NCBI RefSeq assembly: GCF_001854325.1
Contig: NZ_CP017754.1
Coordinates: 2,728,001-2,792,000, forward strand
DNA from: Cupriavidus malaysiensis
GTDB taxonomy: Bacteria; Pseudomonadota; Gammaproteobacteria; Burkholderiales; Burkholderiaceae
Length of the DNA stretch: 64,000 nucleotides
Direction of reading: 5' to 3'
A model generated the notes under the pieces. It worked only from the letters and a program-made list of their open reading frames with translations, did no database searches and had not been told where the DNA came from. Shown one piece after another: positions 21,127 through 30,927 of the stretch. The translations under genes and the position numbers were made by a program. How positions within the stretch are numbered: position 1 is the stretch's first letter; each line of letters begins with the position of its first letter.

Positions 21127-22752
21127 ATGACCGGACCCCTACCACTCGCCGTCGTCGACGCAGCCAAGCAACCCGGCACCGTCACCGTCACCGTTCGCGA
21201 CGCCGTCGTCGACCTCATGCGTCGTTTCGGCATGACTTCCGTGTTCGCGAACCCCGGTTCGACCGAGCTCCCGATGTTCCGCGATTTCCCAGCCGACTTC
21301 CGCTACGTACTGGGCTTGCAGGAGGCTACCGTGGTGGGCATGGCGGATGGCTACGCCCAGGCCACGCGAAACGCTTCCTTCGTGAACTTGCATTCGGCGG
21401 CAGGCGTGGGCAATGCGATGGGCAACATCTTTACCGCTCACAAGAATCGCACGCCGATGGTCATCACGGCAGGCCAGCAGGCGCGCTCGATCCTCCCTTT
21501 CGACCCATTCCTGTCTTCGGCGCAAGCCACCGAACTCCCCAAGCCCTATGTGAAATGGAGCATCGAGCCGGCGCGCGCTCAAGACGTGCCACAGGCCATC
21601 GCGCGGGCGTACTACATCGCGATGATGCCGCCGCGTGGCCCCGTGCTGGTGTCGGTGCCGGTAGATGACTGGGACCAGCCAGCAGAGTTCGTGCCGGCAA
21701 GGGTCGTGAGTACGGAGCTTCGCCCGCAGCCTGCCGTCCTGGCACAAATCGGCGACGCGCTGGATGCAAGTCATCGGCCGGCGCTCGTCGTAGGTGCCGC
21801 GATCGATCGGGACAATGCGTGGAACGAGGTCGTGGCTCTGGCCGAGGCGCACAACGCCCGCGTGTGGGCAGCGCCGATGTCCGGCCGGTGCAGCTTCCCC
21901 GAAGATCATCGGCTGTTCGCTGGCTTCCTGCCCGCAATGCGCGAGCGGATCGTCGAACTGCTCGGCGACCATGACCTGATCCTTGCCATTGGTGCGCCCG
22001 CGTTCGCGTATCACGTCGAAGGCGCGGGACCACACATCCCGAGCGGCGCTACGTTGTGCCAGCTGACCGAGGACCCGGATACCGCGGCTTGGACGCCGGT
22101 CGGCATGTCGGCGGTCGGCAGCATCCGCCTGGGAGTTCTCGATCTGCTCGCCCGCCCGGTGCCCCAGGTTCGAGCCGTGCCGCCGGCCAGGATCAAAGCG
22201 CCAAAGGCGGAGCCTTCGCCGTTGATGTCGGTTGCCTACGTCCTGCAGACGTTGGCGCAAGTGAAGGCACCCGAGGACATCGTGGTCGAGGAAGCACCGA
22301 GCGCGCGCCCGGTGATGCAAGCCTATCTGCCCATCACCCGCAGCGAAACCTTCTTCACCATGGACAGCGGCGGTCTCGGCTACGGCATGCCGGCAGCAGT
22401 GGGCGTAGCGCTCGGCAAACCGGGCAGCCGCGTCATCTGCCTGATGGGCGACGGTTCCAGCATGTACTCGATACAGGCGCTGTGGACCGCCGCGCAACTC
22501 GAACTGCCGATCACGTTCGTGATCCTGAACAACCGTCGGTACGCTGCGCTACAGGATTTCGCGCCCGTGTTCGGGTTCTCTGCGACCGATGTCGTCCAGG
22601 GAACGGAACTGCCCGACATCGATTTCTTGTCGCTGGCCAAGGGCATGGGATGCGCCGCCACGCTCGTCAGCGATGCCGGCGATCTGCGGGCGGTGCTCGA
22701 ACTCGCCCTCGCCGCCAAGGCGCCAAACGTCGTGGAGGTTCGGGTCGCCTGA
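21127..22752 (+). CDS. mdlC: Benzoylformate decarboxylase (ThDP enzyme)
   Basis: 541 residues. Converts benzoylformate to benzaldehyde and CO2 with thiamine diphosphate. Glu67 in GLQEATVV is the cofactor-activating glutamate, and the ThDP/Mg motif GDG begins at 441 (LMGDGSSMYS). Family blocks FANPGSTELP and NLHSAAGVGNAMGNI match benzoylformate decarboxylase better than acetolactate synthase. The start at 21127 follows AAGGAAAG. It heads the operon with the aldehyde dehydrogenase. Together with mdlB at 27.8 kb it gives mandelate to benzaldehyde. Confidence 0.87.
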   Translation: MTGPLPLAVVDAAKQPGTVTVTVRDAVVDLMRRFGMTSVFANPGSTELPMFRDFPADFRYVLGLQEATVVGMADGYAQATRNASFVNLHSAAGVGNAMGNIFTAHKNRTPMVITAGQQARSILPFDPFLSSAQATELPKPYVKWSIEPARAQDVPQAIARAYYIAMMPPRGPVLVSVPVDDWDQPAEFVPARVVSTELRPQPAVLAQIGDALDASHRPALVVGAAIDRDNAWNEVVALAEAHNARVWAAPMSGRCSFPEDHRLFAGFLPAMRERIVELLGDHDLILAIGAPAFAYHVEGAGPHIPSGATLCQLTEDPDTAAWTPVGMSAVGSIRLGVLDLLARPVPQVRAVPPARIKAPKAEPSPLMSVAYVLQTLAQVKAPEDIVVEEAPSARPVMQAYLPITRSETFFTMDSGGLGYGMPAAVGVALGKPGSRVICLMGDGSSMYSIQALWTAAQLELPITFVILNNRRYAALQDFAPVFGFSATDVVQGTELPDIDFLSLAKGMGCAATLVSDAGDLRAVLELALAAKAPNVVEVRVA

Positions 22753-22802
22753 AGACACCGCCGGCTCACGCTTTCATTCAAGACCCTTCCGGAGACAAGG
22801 CC

Positions 22803-24251
22803 ATGAAGATTTCGATGTTGATCAACGGCGAGCCGGTCCAGGCCCGCCATGGCGCAACCTTCGAGCGGCGCAATCCGCTTGACGGCAGCGTTGCGACGGT
22901 CGCGCCCGCGGCCACCGGGGAAGACGCGGTCGCGGCCGTCGACGCTGCCGCTGCGGCCTTCAAGACCTGGTCGCGCACTGGCCCGACCGAGCGCAGAACG
23001 CTGCTGATGAAGGCCGCCCAAGCGCTCGAAGCGAAAGCCGAGGCATTCGCGGCAGCCATGGCGGCCGAGACCGGCGCGTCGGCGATCTGGGCCGGCTTCA
23101 ACGTTCACCTTGCGGCCGGCATGCTTCTCGAGGCCGCATCGCTGACCACGCAGATCGGCGGCGAAATCATTCCATCCGACGTGCCGGGCAGCCTCGCCAT
23201 GGCTGTGCGGCAGCCCGCGGGCGTCGTCTTGGGCATCGCTCCCTGGAACGCGCCCGTGATCCTGGCGGTACGGGCCATCGCGACGCCACTGGCTTGTGGC
23301 AATACGGTGGTGCTCAAGGGCAGCGAAATCTGTCCGGCGACGCACGGCCTCATCATCGAGGCGCTGCACGAGGCCGGACTACCCCAGGGCGTGGTGAACT
23401 TCGTCACCAATGCGCCGGCCGACGCGGCTGCTGTGGTCGAAGCCATGATTTCGCACCCGGCTGTGCGACGGGTGAACTTCACGGGATCGACCCAGGTGGG
23501 CAAGCTCATTGCCGCAACCTGCGCGAAGTACCTGAAGCCCGTGGTGCTCGAACTCGGCGGCAAGGCACCGCTGGTCGTCCTCGACGACGCCGATGTCGAC
23601 GCCGCCGTCAATGCGGCCGTGTTCGGTGCGTTCGCCAATTCGGGACAGATCTGCATGTCGACCGAGCGGATCGTCGTCGATTCGGCCATCGCCGACGAAT
23701 TCGTGGCCAGGTTGAGCGCCCGTGCATCGAGTCTTCCGCTCGGTGATCCGCGCCTGGGCCCGGTGGTCCTCGGCTCGGTTGTGGACATGAGCACGGCAAG
23801 ACGCTGCAACGAACTGATCGATGATGCGCTGGCGAAAGGCGCGAAGCTCGTGGCGGGCGGCAAGGCGGACGACACGCTGATGCCCGCCACCCTGCTCGAC
23901 CACGTCACGCCGGACATGCGCATCTTCCGCGAGGAGGCTTTCGGCCCCGTGAAAGGCATCGTGCGTGTGCGTGGCGTGGAAGAGGCAGTCGCTTGCGCCA
24001 ACGATAACGAATACGGCCTCGCCGCCGCGGTCTTCGGCCGTGACGTGGCGCGCGCCATCCAGGTAGCGGGACGCATCGAGTCCGGCATCTGCCACGTGAA
24101 CGGGCCCACGGTGCACGACGAAGCGCAGATGCCGTTTGGCGGCGTCAAGGGCAGTGGCATCGGGCACTTCGGCGGGAAAGCCGGGGTCGATGCCTTCACC
24201 GATCTGCGATGGGTGACCGTTCAAACGAGCCCGCGTCACTACCCTTTCTGA
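22803..24251 (+). CDS. NAD(P)-dependent benzaldehyde/vanillin-type dehydrogenase
   Basis: 482 residues, normal for the family. Catalytic Cys284 lies in SGQICMST and general base Glu250 in LELGGKAP. The cofactor-binding block APWNAPVILAVR is present. By context it oxidises benzaldehyde to benzoate, the step after mdlC. It is closer in pattern to vanillin/salicylaldehyde dehydrogenases than to the class 3 MdlD of Pseudomonas putida, so the symbol is left blank. It starts 50 bases after mdlC. Confidence 0.85.
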   Translation: MKISMLINGEPVQARHGATFERRNPLDGSVATVAPAATGEDAVAAVDAAAAAFKTWSRTGPTERRTLLMKAAQALEAKAEAFAAAMAAETGASAIWAGFNVHLAAGMLLEAASLTTQIGGEIIPSDVPGSLAMAVRQPAGVVLGIAPWNAPVILAVRAIATPLACGNTVVLKGSEICPATHGLIIEALHEAGLPQGVVNFVTNAPADAAAVVEAMISHPAVRRVNFTGSTQVGKLIAATCAKYLKPVVLELGGKAPLVVLDDADVDAAVNAAVFGAFANSGQICMSTERIVVDSAIADEFVARLSARASSLPLGDPRLGPVVLGSVVDMSTARRCNELIDDALAKGAKLVAGGKADDTLMPATLLDHVTPDMRIFREEAFGPVKGIVRVRGVEEAVACANDNEYGLAAAVFGRDVARAIQVAGRIESGICHVNGPTVHDEAQMPFGGVKGSGIGHFGGKAGVDAFTDLRWVTVQTSPRHYPF

Positions 24252-24264
24252 GACGGGCACCGCA

Positions 24265-24541
<277 letters not shown>

Positions 24542-24808
24542 GACGCTTTCCATCAGAGACCGCCCGGGAAGAGGCGGAGGCTGTTCGAAAACGATGGGGT
24601 GATGGATGCCGTTTTCCCACAATTTCCCGGCAGGCGGCCATGCCGGACACCGCTACTGATACGACCAGGGCGCGCGCACGCCAGAGCGCTCAAACAGGAG
24701 ACAAGACATGATCGAACGAACCCCGTCAGCCATTGGCGCGCAAGCTTCTCCATCGCGCAACCAATGCCAGCGCATGCTGCCCACGACCTGCAACCCGGGA
24801 GCACGCGC

Positions 24809-26191
24809 ATGAACTCCCAAGCGGTTCCCTTCAAGAGCCATGCCGACATCGGCCGGCTGCTCGACGACGGCGCCTATACGACCATGCAAAAGGTCGTGGT
24901 CTTCCTGGCAGCCATGTCCATTGTGATGGATGGCTTTGACGGCCAGCTCATCGGCTTCGCGATTCCGTTGATGATCAAGGAGTGGAACATCACGCGAAAC
25001 GCCTTCGCCCCGGCGGTCGCCGCCGGTCTCATTGGCATGGGGATCGGCAGCGCCTGCGCAGGCCTGTTCGCGGACCGATTCGGCCGCCGGATGGCGGTCA
25101 TCTCCAGCGTCTTTGTCTTCGGGGCGGCGACCTGCGCCATTGGCCTTGCGCCCAATGTCCTGACCGTGGCGGTACTCAGGTTTGTCGCCGGCCTGGGCAT
25201 TGGTGGCGCACTGCCGAGTTCTACCACGGTCACGGCCGAGTTCACGCCGGCGCGCCGCAGGACGCTCGCCGTCACGGCCACGATCGTCTGCGTGCCGCTC
25301 GGCGGCATGCTGGCGGGCCTCTTTGCCGGTGAAATCCTGCCGGCATTCGGCTGGCGCGGACTATTCTTCATCGGTGGAACCTTTCCCATTGCGCTGGGCA
25401 CCATCCTTCTGTTCACGTTGCCAGAAACGCCTCGATTCCTGGCACGACATCCGGCACGCTGGGTTGAGCTGGGCAAGCTGCTTGGGCGTATGGGCCATCC
25501 GATGGCTGCCGATGCAACGTACACCGATGCCGCGGAACAGCTCGTAGAAAAGCGGGCCGGATTTGGCGCGCTGTTCTCAGACGGCCTGGCGCGCGACACG
25601 CTGGCAACCTGGGCTGCGTTCTTCCTGTGCCTTACCGCCGTCTACAGCGCTTTTAGCTGGCTGCCGACGATGCTGGCATCGGAAGGACTGTCGATGGCCG
25701 TCGCTGGCTCGGGGTTGACCGCCTACAACCTCGGACGCGTCATTGGCGCGCTGGTCTGTGCCGTCGCGATAACGCGATTCGGGTCACGTTGGCCACTGGT
25801 CCTGTGCTGCGCCGGCGCAGCCGCCAGTGCATTCGCGATGCAGACCCTGAATGTCGGGCGCGACACGCACCTGTTGATCTTCGGCTTCGGTGTACATGGC
25901 ATGTTCGTCAATGCAGTGCAGTCGACCATGTATGCGCTGTGTGCGTTCATGTACCCCACCAGCGTCAGAGCGACCGGCACCGCGTCCGCGCTGGCCTTCG
26001 GACGGCTGGGCGCGATCCTCAGTGCATTCGCAGGAGCCGTGGTCATTACGGCCGGCGGTGCGACGGCTTATCTCGCACTGCTTGGCACTGCCATGGTGTT
26101 GGCGATGCTTGCGCTTCTTGTCGTCTCGCGTCACATCCCGAAGCGCGATGGGCTGCTGAAGCCGGGTTCCGCGGCGGCAATCACCAGCTGA
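24809..26191 (+). CDS. MFS aromatic acid:H+ symporter
   Basis: 460 residues with about 12 membrane helices. The AAHS-family block DGFDGQLIGFAIP sits in helix 1, and the MFS loop motif DRFGRRMAVISS follows helix 2; the inter-domain loop reads LPETPRFLARHP. By family and context it probably imports mandelate, benzoylformate or hydroxybenzoate across the inner membrane. The ATG at 24809 was chosen over longer frames because it follows GGGAG and precedes the usual short cytoplasmic lead. It is in the same direction as mdlC and the dehydrogenase. Confidence 0.85.
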   Translation: MNSQAVPFKSHADIGRLLDDGAYTTMQKVVVFLAAMSIVMDGFDGQLIGFAIPLMIKEWNITRNAFAPAVAAGLIGMGIGSACAGLFADRFGRRMAVISSVFVFGAATCAIGLAPNVLTVAVLRFVAGLGIGGALPSSTTVTAEFTPARRRTLAVTATIVCVPLGGMLAGLFAGEILPAFGWRGLFFIGGTFPIALGTILLFTLPETPRFLARHPARWVELGKLLGRMGHPMAADATYTDAAEQLVEKRAGFGALFSDGLARDTLATWAAFFLCLTAVYSAFSWLPTMLASEGLSMAVAGSGLTAYNLGRVIGALVCAVAITRFGSRWPLVLCCAGAAASAFAMQTLNVGRDTHLLIFGFGVHGMFVNAVQSTMYALCAFMYPTSVRATGTASALAFGRLGAILSAFAGAVVITAGGATAYLALLGTAMVLAMLALLVVSRHIPKRDGLLKPGSAAAITS

Positions 26192-26207
26192 AACTCCTGG
26201 GGAAATC

Positions 26208-27185
26208 ATGCGGATCACTATCGTCGGCGCTGGCGCCATGGGCTCGATGTTCGGCGGTTTGCTGGCTGAGTGCGGCAATGCTGTCACGCTGATCGACATC
26301 AACGATGCACACATCGGCGCCATCCGCTCGGATGGCTTGCGATTGGTCACGGACAACGGCGATCGGCGTGTGAAGACGCTGAAGATCTGCCGACCGGAAG
26401 ACGCTCGCGAGCCACCCGAGTTGCTGGTGATCTTTACCAAGACGCTGCACACCGGCGCCGCGCTCCAGGGCGTCAAGCACCTGATTGGCCCGGATGTCCA
26501 TGTGCTGTCCCTGCAGAACGGGCTGGGCAATGTCGAGAAGATCAGCGAGTTCGCCTCCGCCGAGCGCATTCTGATCGGCGTGACCACCTGGCCGGCCGAC
26601 ATGGTCGCGCCTGGCCACGTGCACTCGCATGGCAAAGGTGTCGTCAGACTCATGGCCGCTGACGGCAACGCCCGACCGATCGTCAGCATGGTCTCCGAGA
26701 CGCTCTCGGCCGCCGGTCTCCAGTGCAGTGCGGACGCCACCGTATGGGCTGCGATCTGGGAGAAGGTCGCGTTCAATGCCGCGCTCAACACCATTTGCGC
26801 CGTCACCGGGTGCACCGTCGATCAGCTCGGCTCTACGCCTGAAGGCAGCCGGCTCGCAGAGCAAGTCGTCGTTGAAGTGCTGTCGGTCGCGCAGCGGCTC
26901 GGTATCGACGTGAATCCAGCCAAGTGCAAGGTCAACGTCGCCGGCGCCATTGCCCAGCACAAGGGGCACAAGCCATCGATGTTGCAGGACGTTCAGGCCG
27001 GACGCCGCACCGAGATCGAAGCGATCAATGGCGCAGCGGTCGCCACGGCCGGGAGCTTGAACATGACACTGCCCGCAACCGAAGCGCTGCTGTCGCTCGT
27101 GCGCCTCGTCGAAGCGCGGGCAGTTGCCTGTCATCCGTCGCCTGCCTCAGGAACAGATCAAGATGCCCTCCCCTCGAGCGTTTGA
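26208..27185 (+). CDS. 2-dehydropantoate 2-reductase family protein
   Basis: 325 residues. NADP-binding Rossmann start ITIVGAGAMGSMFGG, then LSLQNGLGN and the catalytic-lysine block IWEKVAFNAALNTI typical of PanE/ApbA. Several such paralogues sit in catabolic operons and act on other 2-oxo acids, so true ketopantoate reductase activity is doubtful. It begins 16 bases after the transporter, with GGGG upstream, and is probably cotranscribed. A 2-oxo acid such as benzoylformate is a plausible substrate. Confidence 0.75.
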   Translation: MRITIVGAGAMGSMFGGLLAECGNAVTLIDINDAHIGAIRSDGLRLVTDNGDRRVKTLKICRPEDAREPPELLVIFTKTLHTGAALQGVKHLIGPDVHVLSLQNGLGNVEKISEFASAERILIGVTTWPADMVAPGHVHSHGKGVVRLMAADGNARPIVSMVSETLSAAGLQCSADATVWAAIWEKVAFNAALNTICAVTGCTVDQLGSTPEGSRLAEQVVVEVLSVAQRLGIDVNPAKCKVNVAGAIAQHKGHKPSMLQDVQAGRRTEIEAINGAAVATAGSLNMTLPATEALLSLVRLVEARAVACHPSPASGTDQDALPSSV

Positions 27186-27570
27186 ATGACCGAAGCCCGA
27201 CAGCAAGGCACGCGTGCGCTTCGGGCACGCGGAATCCACGCATGCGCCGCCCACGTTCACGAGTGGGCTGGCGATGTCTGCCTTTGCTGCCAGGTGGCTG
27301 CGCGGCCGGCCGGTGGCGATCTTGCCCGGCGCCGGACAGGAAGGCAGCACGCGCAGGAAGAAGCGTTTGGCCGCAGCCTTATCGCGGCGCTTCTGCAACA
27401 GGATGCCGAGTTCGGGCGCCATGCTCGTCGACCGCACGCCATCGCAGGCGGGGCTCGCCACGCAGCGTCATGAACATCGTGTCGAGATGCCAGGTGCTGC
27501 CTGGCTTGCGCCGTGCGTCGATGCGGCAGATGTGGCAGACGCGGCGGATGCGGCGGATGCGTTTCGACAA
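27186..27570 (-). pseudogene. IS6-family transposase remnant
   Basis: The minus strand gives, in two frames, RIDARRKPGSTWHLDTMFMTLRG then LLQKRRDKAAAKRFFLRVL and PAPGKIATG. This is the central DDE part of IS6/IS26-type transposases (usually WHLDEMFVTLRGE..WRAVDEHG). A frameshift near 27430 and loss of both ends make it inactive. It separates mdlB from the rest of the mandelate genes, which suggests the cluster was assembled or broken by IS6-type events. Confidence 0.8.
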
Positions 27571-27776
27571 CGACAAAGGCCCCGGAAGATCTCCCCGCCC
27601 TCGGCAGTGAGATACCCGAGACGTCAATATCAACAGGAACAACGAGCGATGCGCGCCATGCCGCGAAGCGATTTCCCTCGATTCATCTTCGTACACGATC
27701 AACGTTGCTCCGTCTTCCCGCCAGGCAGAGACAATTTCTGAGCATCCCCAATTAACAACCAAGCCAGGAAGCCACG
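27571..27776. promoter_or_regulatory. Leader of mdlB
   Basis: About 200 bases with no gene. AAGCCAGGAAGCC just before 27777 provides the ribosome site. A triplet-like run of GCGGATGCG near 27540-27560 belongs to the transposase remnant. Confidence 0.35.
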
Positions 27777-28916
27777 ATGGGCTCACTCGTCAACGTAGAA
27801 GATTTTCGGAGACTTGCTCAAGCTCGTCTGCCGAAAATGGTGTTCGATTACATGGAGGGCGGCGCCGAAGGGGAAAGTGGTCTTCGGCATAATCGGGATG
27901 TCTTCGAAAAAGTCCGCTTCCAACCTAAGCGCCTGACGGACACCAGCAAGCGTTCGATGGAAGCGTCGCTGCTTGGCAAGCGGTTGCGTGCACCGCTTCT
28001 GATCGCCCCCACCGGTATCAACGGCATTCTGTGGCCAAAGGGCGACATCGTTCTGGCGAAAGCGGCCGAGCGATTCGGCATACCTTTCATCCTCTCCACC
28101 GCATCAAATTCCTCTATTGAAGAGGTGGCTGACGCAGCTGGCGGCGATCTCTGGTTTCAGCTCTACATCGTGCACAGAAAACTCGCCGAGATGCTTATCA
28201 AACGTGCCCTCGCCGCCGGGTACAGCACACTTGTGCTCACGGTCGACGTTGGCGTCAACGGGAAGCGGGAAAGGGACCTGAAGAACAACTTTGGTGTACC
28301 CGTGCGCTACACAGCCCGCACACTCATTGACGGACTCATGCACCCGCACTGGTCCTTCAACTTTCTTCGCAACGGCGTTCCACAATTCGGCAATCTCGCA
28401 TCATCCGCAATGAATGATCCGGAAATTCAAGCCGCCCTCATGACACGGCAGATGGATGCGAGCTTCTCCTGGGATGATCTGGCACGACTGCGAGAACTGT
28501 GGCCCCGCAAGTTGCTGGTCAAAGGCCTTAGCCGGCCGGATGATGCAAAGCGATGTCAGTCGATGGGGATTGACGGAGTGATTCTGTCAAATCATGGCGG
28601 CAGACAACTCGATAGTGCCATCGCTCCGTTCCAAGCACTACCCTCCACGCGCTCCGCGGTGGACATCCCAGTCTTGATTGATAGCGGCATCCGCCGAGGT
28701 TCAGATGTGGTCAAAGCTGTCGCAATGGGGGCTTCAGCCGTTCTGCTGGGGCGTGCCACACTATATGGCCTCGCGGCAAAAGGCCCTGAAGGCGTCGACG
28801 CCGTACTTGAGATTTTTCGAGACGAAATCGATCGTACACTGGCGCAGATCGGGTGCTCTGATGTCGCACAAGTAGACATCACATACCTGTGGCCTCAAGG
28901 CAGCGTTGTGGCATAA
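27777..28916 (+). CDS. mdlB: (S)-mandelate dehydrogenase, FMN-dependent
   Basis: 379 residues. Oxidises mandelate to benzoylformate; the family is membrane-associated L-2-hydroxy-acid dehydrogenase. KMVFDYMEGGAE at the start, LSTASNSSIEE, the catalytic His273 in SNHGGRQLDSAI and the FMN-phosphate block LIDSGIRRGSDVVKA all match the Pseudomonas putida enzyme closely, including the segment KLLVKGL. A hydrophobic-basic loop around residues 180-210 is the likely membrane-binding region. It feeds mdlC at 21.1 kb, from which it is separated by the IS6 remnant. Confidence 0.88.
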   Translation: MGSLVNVEDFRRLAQARLPKMVFDYMEGGAEGESGLRHNRDVFEKVRFQPKRLTDTSKRSMEASLLGKRLRAPLLIAPTGINGILWPKGDIVLAKAAERFGIPFILSTASNSSIEEVADAAGGDLWFQLYIVHRKLAEMLIKRALAAGYSTLVLTVDVGVNGKRERDLKNNFGVPVRYTARTLIDGLMHPHWSFNFLRNGVPQFGNLASSAMNDPEIQAALMTRQMDASFSWDDLARLRELWPRKLLVKGLSRPDDAKRCQSMGIDGVILSNHGGRQLDSAIAPFQALPSTRSAVDIPVLIDSGIRRGSDVVKAVAMGASAVLLGRATLYGLAAKGPEGVDAVLEIFRDEIDRTLAQIGCSDVAQVDITYLWPQGSVVA

Positions 28917-29005
28917 ATCCTGGGCCGGGAGGGCTGACGTCCAGATCCCGGCGGATACACCGATCGACACCATCGGGGGTGATGGCGCTTACGGCAGCTC
29001 TGCTG

Positions 29006-29272
29006 CTAGGAGTTCTCGCGCTTGCTGATCTCCAGCATCCGCGCGGAGCCGCCTCCCTTGCACCGGTTGTATTCCCAGTACATCAGGCCGGGGGGACTTG
29101 GCCGCCGCACGCACGCCGCAGTCGTTGATCTGCTGCTGCATGTTCTTCCAGCGCGAGATGCCCAAGGAACTGGTGACCACCTGACTGCGCAGGGTGCGCA
29201 GCCCGAATGCAGCAGCACCTTGCCGTGGCCGCCGGGCAGCGGAGGCGTTTTGCGCTCGACGGCGGTGTTCAT
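29006..29272 (-). pseudogene. queH: Epoxyqueuosine reductase QueH, internally deleted and frameshifted
   Basis: Starts with KTPPLPGGHGKVLLHSGCAPC, the QueH N-terminus with its CxxC metal site (the first Cys of the usual CC pair is Gly here). After a large deletion it resumes as SSLGISRWKNMQQQ and INDCGVRAA in another frame, then GLMYWEYN and GGGSARMLEISKREN. The C-terminal Cys-rich end is lost. About 88 codons remain of some 200. The ATG overlaps the stop of the LysR gene, so it was once in that operon. Confidence 0.8.
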
Positions 29273-30192
29273 CCCTTGGCTCCCTGGGCCATGGCAGTGC
29301 TGGTGGCAATTGCGGGCTGGCGGGCCAGTTCAATGAAGGCCCGCACGTAGTCAATGGCGGTGTCCGCTTCGCGTGCGCCCAGGAATATCTGCTTGGCGAT
29401 ACCGCGCGCGCCCAGCCGCACAGGCACCACGTCCATCTTGGCCGCGTATTCGTCGACCAGCCAGCGCGGCAGGGCAGCCACGCCGCGGCCGCTGGCCACC
29501 ATCTGCAGCATGATGTCGGTGGTTTCGATGGCTTTGTGGCGCCTGGGCGTGACACCGGCCGGCAACAGGAACTGGCTGTATATGTCCAGGCGCTCGATGT
29601 CCACGGGGTAGCTGATGAGCACTTCCCGGGTCAGCTGCTGGGGTTTCACATAGGCCGCCGAAGCCAGGGCATGGTCCTTGGCCACGACCAGCACCTGCTC
29701 GTAGTCGAATACGGGTTCGAACTTCAGCCCCGGCTTGAACAGCGGGTCGGGCGTGACCAGCAGGTCGATCTCGTAGCCGAACAGCGCACCGATCCCGCCG
29801 AACTGGAATTTCTGCTTGACGTCCACATCCACGTCGGGCCATGCGGCCAGATAGGGGGAAACCACTTTGAGCAGCCATTGGTAGCAGGGATGGCATTCCA
29901 TGCCGATGCGCAGCGCACCGCGCTCGCCCTGCGCGAATTGGCCCAGGCGCTCTTCTGCCAGGTCCAGTTGCGGCAGCACCCGGTTCGCCACCGCCAGCAG
30001 GTATTGGCCGGCCTGCGTCAGGCGCAGGCTTCGGCCTTCGCGCAGCCAGATGTCGGCGCCCAGTTGCTGTTCTAGTTTCTTCATGCTGTGGCTCAGGGCC
30101 GACTGGGTCAGGTTCAGTACGCCGGCGGCGGCCGTCAACGACCCTTGCTTCTCGACCTGCTGAACGATGCTGAGATGGATGCGCTCAAGCAT
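29269..30192 (-). CDS. metR: LysR-type regulator, MetR-like
   Basis: 307 residues. Winged helix SLTAAAGVLNLTQSALSHSMKKLEQQ at 18-43, then an effector domain with MECHPCYQWL, a block typical of MetR regulators that respond to homocysteine. It is divergent from the flavin reductase/DUF1852/core MetE genes, which it probably activates. The shared 108-bp region contains an imperfect palindrome at 30220-30240. MetR identity is supported by both sequence and target genes. Confidence 0.82.
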   Translation of the reverse strand: MLERIHLSIVQQVEKQGSLTAAAGVLNLTQSALSHSMKKLEQQLGADIWLREGRSLRLTQAGQYLLAVANRVLPQLDLAEERLGQFAQGERGALRIGMECHPCYQWLLKVVSPYLAAWPDVDVDVKQKFQFGGIGALFGYEIDLLVTPDPLFKPGLKFEPVFDYEQVLVVAKDHALASAAYVKPQQLTREVLISYPVDIERLDIYSQFLLPAGVTPRRHKAIETTDIMLQMVASGRGVAALPRWLVDEYAAKMDVVPVRLGARGIAKQIFLGAREADTAIDYVRAFIELARQPAIATSTAMAQGAKG

Positions 30193-30219
30193 TCACATGA
30201 TTCCCATTCATGGATTGGT

Positions 30220-30240
30220 GAAATAAAACCATTTTACTTC
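30220..30240. promoter_or_regulatory. Candidate MetR operator
   Basis: GAAATAAAA-CCA-TTTTACTTC, arms matching at 8 of 9 positions, midway between the regulator and the flavin reductase gene. It contains the GAA...TTC ends expected of MetR sites but does not fit the short consensus spacing, so the call is tentative. Confidence 0.4.
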
Positions 30241-30300
30241 ATCGACACACATCCATACCATGCGTTCCCATTGTTCGACTGCAGCCATCTGAAGGCAAAA

Positions 30301-30882
30301 ATGACACGTCCACTTCGAGTCGTAGCGGTTTCCGGCGGACTGCAACGCCCCTCCAAGGCTGCAGCCCTGTCAGAGCACCTGCTGGATCTGATCGCCGACG
30401 AAATCCCGTGCCAGCAACGCCTGGTCGAACTGGGCCACCTCGCACCGCAGCTTGCCGGCGCGGTCTGGCGTTCCCAACTGCCCGATACGGTGGAGCGGGA
30501 ACTTGCAGCGGTCGAGCAAGCGGACGTCCTGGTGGTGGCAACACCGGTTTACCGCGGCTCTTACACGGGACTGTTCAAGCATTTCTTCGACTTCATTCAC
30601 CAGGACGCCTTGATCGACAAACCCGTTCTGTTGGCAGCCACCGGCGGCAGCGAGCGCCATGCCCTGGTGATCGACCACCAGTTGCGGCCGCTGTTCAGCT
30701 TCTTCCAAGCACGCACATTGCCGTTGGGCGTTTACGCGACCGACAAGGATTTCGTGGATTACCGCCTGCGGGACGAGGCCCTGATCGAGCGGGCAAGACT
30801 GGCGGTCCAACGGGCATTGCCGTTAGTCAAATTGACGCACCACGCCAGGCCCTCTCTGGCCGATGAAGTGGTTGTGGCCTGA
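30301..30882 (+). CDS. NAD(P)H-dependent FMN reductase (MsuE family)
   Basis: 193 residues. Flavodoxin-like fold: RVVAVSGGLQRPSKAA is the FMN-phosphate loop, and TPVYRGSYTGLFKHFFD the second flavin block, as in MsuE/SsuE reductases. It supplies reduced flavin. Here it is the first gene of a methionine synthase cluster whose enzyme is oxygen dependent in relatives, so the reductase may feed the DUF1852 partner; this link is inferred. Ribosome site GAAGG lies 7 bases before the ATG. Confidence 0.83.
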   Translation: MTRPLRVVAVSGGLQRPSKAAALSEHLLDLIADEIPCQQRLVELGHLAPQLAGAVWRSQLPDTVERELAAVEQADVLVVATPVYRGSYTGLFKHFFDFIHQDALIDKPVLLAATGGSERHALVIDHQLRPLFSFFQARTLPLGVYATDKDFVDYRLRDEALIERARLAVQRALPLVKLTHHARPSLADEVVVA

Positions 30883-30927
30883 AACAGGAATCGGCTTTTC
30901 TCTCAGAGATTAGGTCATGAGATCACA

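Noticed and set aside
21139..22497. Long minus-strand frame of about 450 codons opposite mdlC
   Set aside because: It is antisense to a gene with clear ThDP motifs; composition is Arg/His/Asp-rich as expected of a shadow frame in GC-rich DNA.
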